From Piscinibacter gummiphilus (GTDB lineage Bacteria; Pseudomonadota; Gammaproteobacteria; Burkholderiales; Burkholderiaceae_C), in assembly GCF_002116905.1 (NCBI RefSeq), contig NZ_CP015118.1, positions 5,766,001 to 5,830,000 on the forward strand: a stretch of DNA of 64,000 nucleotides, in the 5' to 3' direction. The stretch's first letter is position 1. Each line of letters begins with the position of its first letter. Positions 61,642 to 64,000 of the stretch are shown here, piece after piece. The translations under genes were made by a program, and so were the position numbers. The notes beneath the pieces were generated by a model that was not told where the DNA came from, did no database searches, and saw only the letters and a program-made list of their open reading frames with translations.

Positions 61642-62405
61642 ACCCGCGCCTGACCGACTGGCGGGGCCGCGTCGTGTGGATCGTGGGCGCCTCCAGCGGC
61701 ATCGGCCGTGCCACCGCATCGGCCCTGCATGCGCGGGGCGCGCAGGTGGTGGTGACGGCCCGCAACGGCCCGGCGCTGCAGGCGTTCATGGCGCTGCATC
61801 CGGGCAGCCTCGCGATCGCGGCCGACGCGTGCACGCCAGGAACGTTGCGGGCCGCCGCGCGGCAGATCGTCGCCGCGCGCGGCCGCATCGACGTCGCGAT
61901 GTACTGCGCCGGCCACTACAAGGCCATGCGCGCGATGGACTTCGACCTCGATGAAGCGCTGCAGCACCAGCAGGTCAACTACGTGGGCGCGCTGTTCCTG
62001 CTGGACGCCGTGTTGCCGCACCTGCTCGCGCAGGGCGATGGCCACGTGAGCCTCGTGTCGAGCGTGGCCGGCTATCGCGGGCTGCCGCAGTCGCTCGGCT
62101 ACGGGCCCACGAAGGCCGCGCTGATCAACCTCGCGCAGGCGCTGTACCTCGACCTGCACCCGCGCGGGCTCGGTGTCTCGGTCATCAACCCGGGGTTCGT
62201 GCGCACGCAGCTCACGGCCCAGAACGACTTCGCGATGCCCGCGCTCATCTCGCCCGAGACCGCGGCGGACAAGATCCTCGAGGGCTGGGCCGCGGGCCGC
62301 TTCGAGATCCACTTCCCCAAGCGCTTCACGTGGTGGATGAAGGCCCTGCGCCACCTGGGCGACGGGCTCTACTTCACGGCCGTGCGACGAGGCACCGGCC
62401 TCTGA
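61632..62405 (+). CDS. Short-chain dehydrogenase/reductase
   Basis: A 257-residue classical SDR. NAD(P)-binding VGASSGIGRATA near residues 18-29, the catalytic Ser in VSLVSSVAG near 143, and YGPTK near 157-161 as the Tyr-Lys pair. The C-terminal segment FEIHFPKRFTWWMKALRHL is hydrophobic/basic and may touch the membrane, as in lipid-acting SDRs. It likely reduces or oxidises a carbonyl or hydroxyl on an acyl chain in the same pathway. Last gene of the operon; corA is convergent 3 nt away. Confidence 0.9.
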   Translation: MPLNPRLTDWRGRVVWIVGASSGIGRATASALHARGAQVVVTARNGPALQAFMALHPGSLAIAADACTPGTLRAAARQIVAARGRIDVAMYCAGHYKAMRAMDFDLDEALQHQQVNYVGALFLLDAVLPHLLAQGDGHVSLVSSVAGYRGLPQSLGYGPTKAALINLAQALYLDLHPRGLGVSVINPGFVRTQLTAQNDFAMPALISPETAADKILEGWAAGRFEIHFPKRFTWWMKALRHLGDGLYFTAVRRGTGL

Positions 62406-62408
62406 GGA

Positions 62409-63371
62409 TCACTTCAGCCAGCCCTTGCGCCGGAAGTACCAGAACGGCGAGATGATGCTCGCGAGCATCAGGCCGATGGCGAGCGGGTAGCCGAAGCGCC
62501 ACTCCACCTCGGGCATGAACTTGAAGTTCATGCCGTAGATGCTGGCGATGAGCGTCGGCGGCAGCAACGCCACGCTCGCCACCGAGAAGATCTTGATGAT
62601 CTTGTTCTGGTTGATGTTGATGAAACCGACGGTCGCGTCCAGCAGGAAGTTGATCTTGTCGAACAGGAACGCGGTGTGGCTGTCGAGCGAGTCGATGTCG
62701 CGCAGGATCTGGCGCGCCTCCTCGAACTGCTCGGCGTTGAGCATGCGGCTGCGCATCATGAAGCTGATGGCGCGGCGCGTGTCCATCACGTTGCGGCGGA
62801 TGCGACCGTTCAGGTCTTCCTCGCGCGCGATGGCGGCCAGCGCCTCGCCGGCGGCCTGGTCGCCCACGTCCTGCTTGAGCACGCGGGCGCTGACCTTCTC
62901 GAGGCTGTCGTAGATGCCCTCGAGCGCATCGGCGCTGTACTCGGCGTCGGCGTCGTACAGCTTGAGCAGCACGTCCTTCGCGTCGTCGATGAGGGCGGGA
63001 ATGCGGCGCGCGCGCAGGCGCAGCAGGCGGAAGACGGGCAGGTCCTCGCCGTGGATCGAGAACAGCACCTTGTTGTGCAGGATGAAGGCCACGCGCACGT
63101 TGCGCGGGGTTTCGTCGTCGTCGATCAGGAAGTCGGAACGGATGTGGAGTTCACCGTTGTCCTCCTCGTAGAAGCGGGCGGACTCCTCCAGGTCTTCGTC
63201 GACGATGTCCTGCGGGATGCTGAGGCCGAAACGCTGCTCGACCCAGCCGATCTCTTCGGGCGAGGGGTTCTCGAGGTCGACCCACACCGGGTTGACGTCG
63301 GCCAGCGCTTCGAGGCGCTCGATCTCTTCTTGAAACAACCGGCCATTGGCCAGCGTGAACACGTTCAGCAT
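62409..63371 (-). CDS. corA: Magnesium/cobalt transporter CorA
   Basis: A 320-residue pentameric channel for Mg2+. The long cytosolic N-terminal domain is followed by the stalk helix and two membrane segments. The selectivity motif YGMNF is near residue 280 in the loop between them, and the basic end YFRRKGWLK follows TM2. Length and layout match. The probable promoter lies about 185 nt upstream, giving a long leader. Confidence 0.95.
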   Translation of the reverse strand: MLNVFTLANGRLFQEEIERLEALADVNPVWVDLENPSPEEIGWVEQRFGLSIPQDIVDEDLEESARFYEEDNGELHIRSDFLIDDDETPRNVRVAFILHNKVLFSIHGEDLPVFRLLRLRARRIPALIDDAKDVLLKLYDADAEYSADALEGIYDSLEKVSARVLKQDVGDQAAGEALAAIAREEDLNGRIRRNVMDTRRAISFMMRSRMLNAEQFEEARQILRDIDSLDSHTAFLFDKINFLLDATVGFININQNKIIKIFSVASVALLPPTLIASIYGMNFKFMPEVEWRFGYPLAIGLMLASIISPFWYFRRKGWLK

Positions 63372-63556
63372 GCAGGGGCTCCAGCGGGACCCCGACGGAA
63401 TGCTCGTCGTCGTGCGGGGCCAGGGAATGAGGTCGGGGGTGAGACCGTCTCACTCCGGGCCGCATCGGGGCACGAGGCTCGCCGAGGGTGTCGGAGCGGA
63501 CGGTCAGCGAGAGTGAGGGCTGTCCATGCCGGTTCCAGGAAATCGCGTCGACCGAA

Positions 63557-63565
63557 ATTATGTCA
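63557..63565 (-). promoter_or_regulatory. Extended -10 promoter candidate for corA
   Basis: On the minus strand TGACATAAT combines the extended TG-n element with CATAAT (5/6 to TATAAT). No -35 match at 17 nt, as expected for extended -10 promoters. It would give a leader of about 180 nt before corA. Confidence 0.4.
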
Positions 63566-63708
63566 CCCGCGCCGTGCACCCGGACCCGCCCTGGTGCGAC
63601 TGGACCCGGATTTACCCCCGGAAACAGTGCTTTACCTTGAAAAACGCCCGGATTCCGCACTCTGACCGTGCCATGCGGATCGGGCATGTTCCCATGCGGG
63701 TCACACCC

Positions 63709-63737
63709 TTGTCACACACCGATTTCGGGCGCACACT
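63709..63737 (+). promoter_or_regulatory. Sigma-70-like promoter candidate for hpf
   Basis: TTGTCA (63709-63714), 17 nt spacer, CACACT (63732-63737). The -35 is good, the -10 matches in three of six bases only. Confidence 0.35.
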
Positions 63738-63947
63738 GAATTCATCGACCTCGGGTTTTTCTCTCGCACAGCGTTGTTCTTCCACTCCCTCGAAAAGCCC
63801 AAATCCCCCCTTTCCCGCGCCCCTGGCGCTTCCACGTTTCCATCCCTACCCACGTCCATCAGCCACCTTTCCGCCCCCTGACTTTGCAAGCCAGTCTGCG
63901 GTTCGATTTCTTGCCCGGTTTCTTCACCCCCTGCGAAAGGAGTCTTC
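63738..63947 (+). promoter_or_regulatory. Long C/T-rich leader upstream of hpf
   Basis: About 210 nt between the promoter candidate and hpf with strong C+T bias and few G on the plus strand, in contrast with neighbouring sequence. No gene or clear hairpin is seen. AAGGAG at 63938-63943 is the hpf ribosome site. Confidence 0.5.
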
Positions 63948-64000
63948 ATGAACTTGACGATCAGCGGCCACCACCTCGACGTCACTCCGGCCTTGCGTGA
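63948..64000 (+). CDS. hpf: Ribosome hibernation-promoting factor HPF/YfiA, N-terminal fragment
   Basis: The first 17 codons (MNLTISGHHLDVTPALR) are in the window and match the opening beta strand and helix start of HPF/sigma-54 modulation proteins, which bind the 30S decoding site and dimerise ribosomes in stationary phase. The gene runs off the right edge. AAGGAG lies 4 nt before the ATG. rpoN, a common upstream neighbour of hpf, is not present on this side. Confidence 0.8.
   Translation, partial: MNLTISGHHLDVTPALR

Noticed and set aside
63526..63951. Open frame in the hpf upstream region
   Set aside because: Composition is Pro/Ser/Arg-rich with no domain, and the frame runs through the promoter and ribosome site of hpf.

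Overview
The window looks like one piece of chromosome from a high-GC (roughly 70% by eye) betaproteobacterium of the order Burkholderiales, probably near the Roseateles/Rhizobacter/Rubrivivax/Leptothrix group. The evidence is the overall protein character, short gaps with many 1-8 nt coding overlaps, a caa3-type oxidase with fused CtaDE, DUF1840 and DUF2946 proteins, a 3-oxoadipyl-CoA thiolase, an exosortase B/PEP-CTERM set, and dispersed CCCGGCG..CGCCGGG palindromes. I see no rRNA, tRNA, insertion sequence, prophage or CRISPR array. Genus placement is an inference.

Layout. 1-3.6 kb: end of a respiratory operon (cytochrome c, CoxB with fused cytochrome c, CtaD-CtaE fusion). 3.6-9.2 kb: metallophosphoesterase, psd, fumC, periplasmic copper chaperone, ruvB and a small unknown gene. 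9.3-13.7 kb: minus-strand run of TonB receptor, DUF2946, MipA-like porin and fatty-acid hydroxylase. 13.8-18.9 kb: histidine phosphatase, YbhB-type protein, DUF1840, then two overlapping c-di-GMP genes (PAS-GSDEF-EAL and HD-GYP). 19.3-23.6 kb: pcaF and a very large lipoprotein resembling YetA/rhamnogalacturonan-lyase proteins. 24-30.7 kb: monooxygenase-fold protein, AEC carrier, small lipoprotein, topB, SET-domain protein, birA and SPOR protein. 30.8-36.5 kb: gap, tkt, START-like protein, speH, murU and a membrane protein. 36.6-44.1 kb: pepP facing a minus-strand operon of SPFH, DUF4178, DUF350, a membrane-embedded SpeE-like enzyme and a Tat-signal flavin oxidase. 44.2-47.4 kb: EpsI, exosortase B, EpsD and a PEP-CTERM protein. 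47.6-56.2 kb: UbiH-type hydroxylase, nitrilase-family amidase, glnE, rhombosortase, EamA carrier, rfaE2, ferritin-like protein and glutathione peroxidase. 56.5-62.4 kb: six overlapping or tightly packed genes for lipid modification (flavin oxidase, DUF1365, Cfa-type methyltransferase, chalcone-isomerase-like protein, MFS carrier, SDR). 62.4-64 kb: corA and the start of hpf.

Most of the window is conserved core metabolism. The parts that look like incompletely understood systems are the SPFH/DUF4178/DUF350/SpeE-like/flavin-oxidase operon, the Cfa-centred lipid operon, the compact exosortase B unit with a separate rhombosortase elsewhere, and the coupled c-di-GMP pair. Smaller sequence-level points are a family of REP-like inverted repeats, start codons lying only a few bases after -10-like hexamers, a palindromic Shine-Dalgarno between two divergent genes 28 bp apart, and pyrimidine-rich leaders ahead of hpf and the lipid operon.
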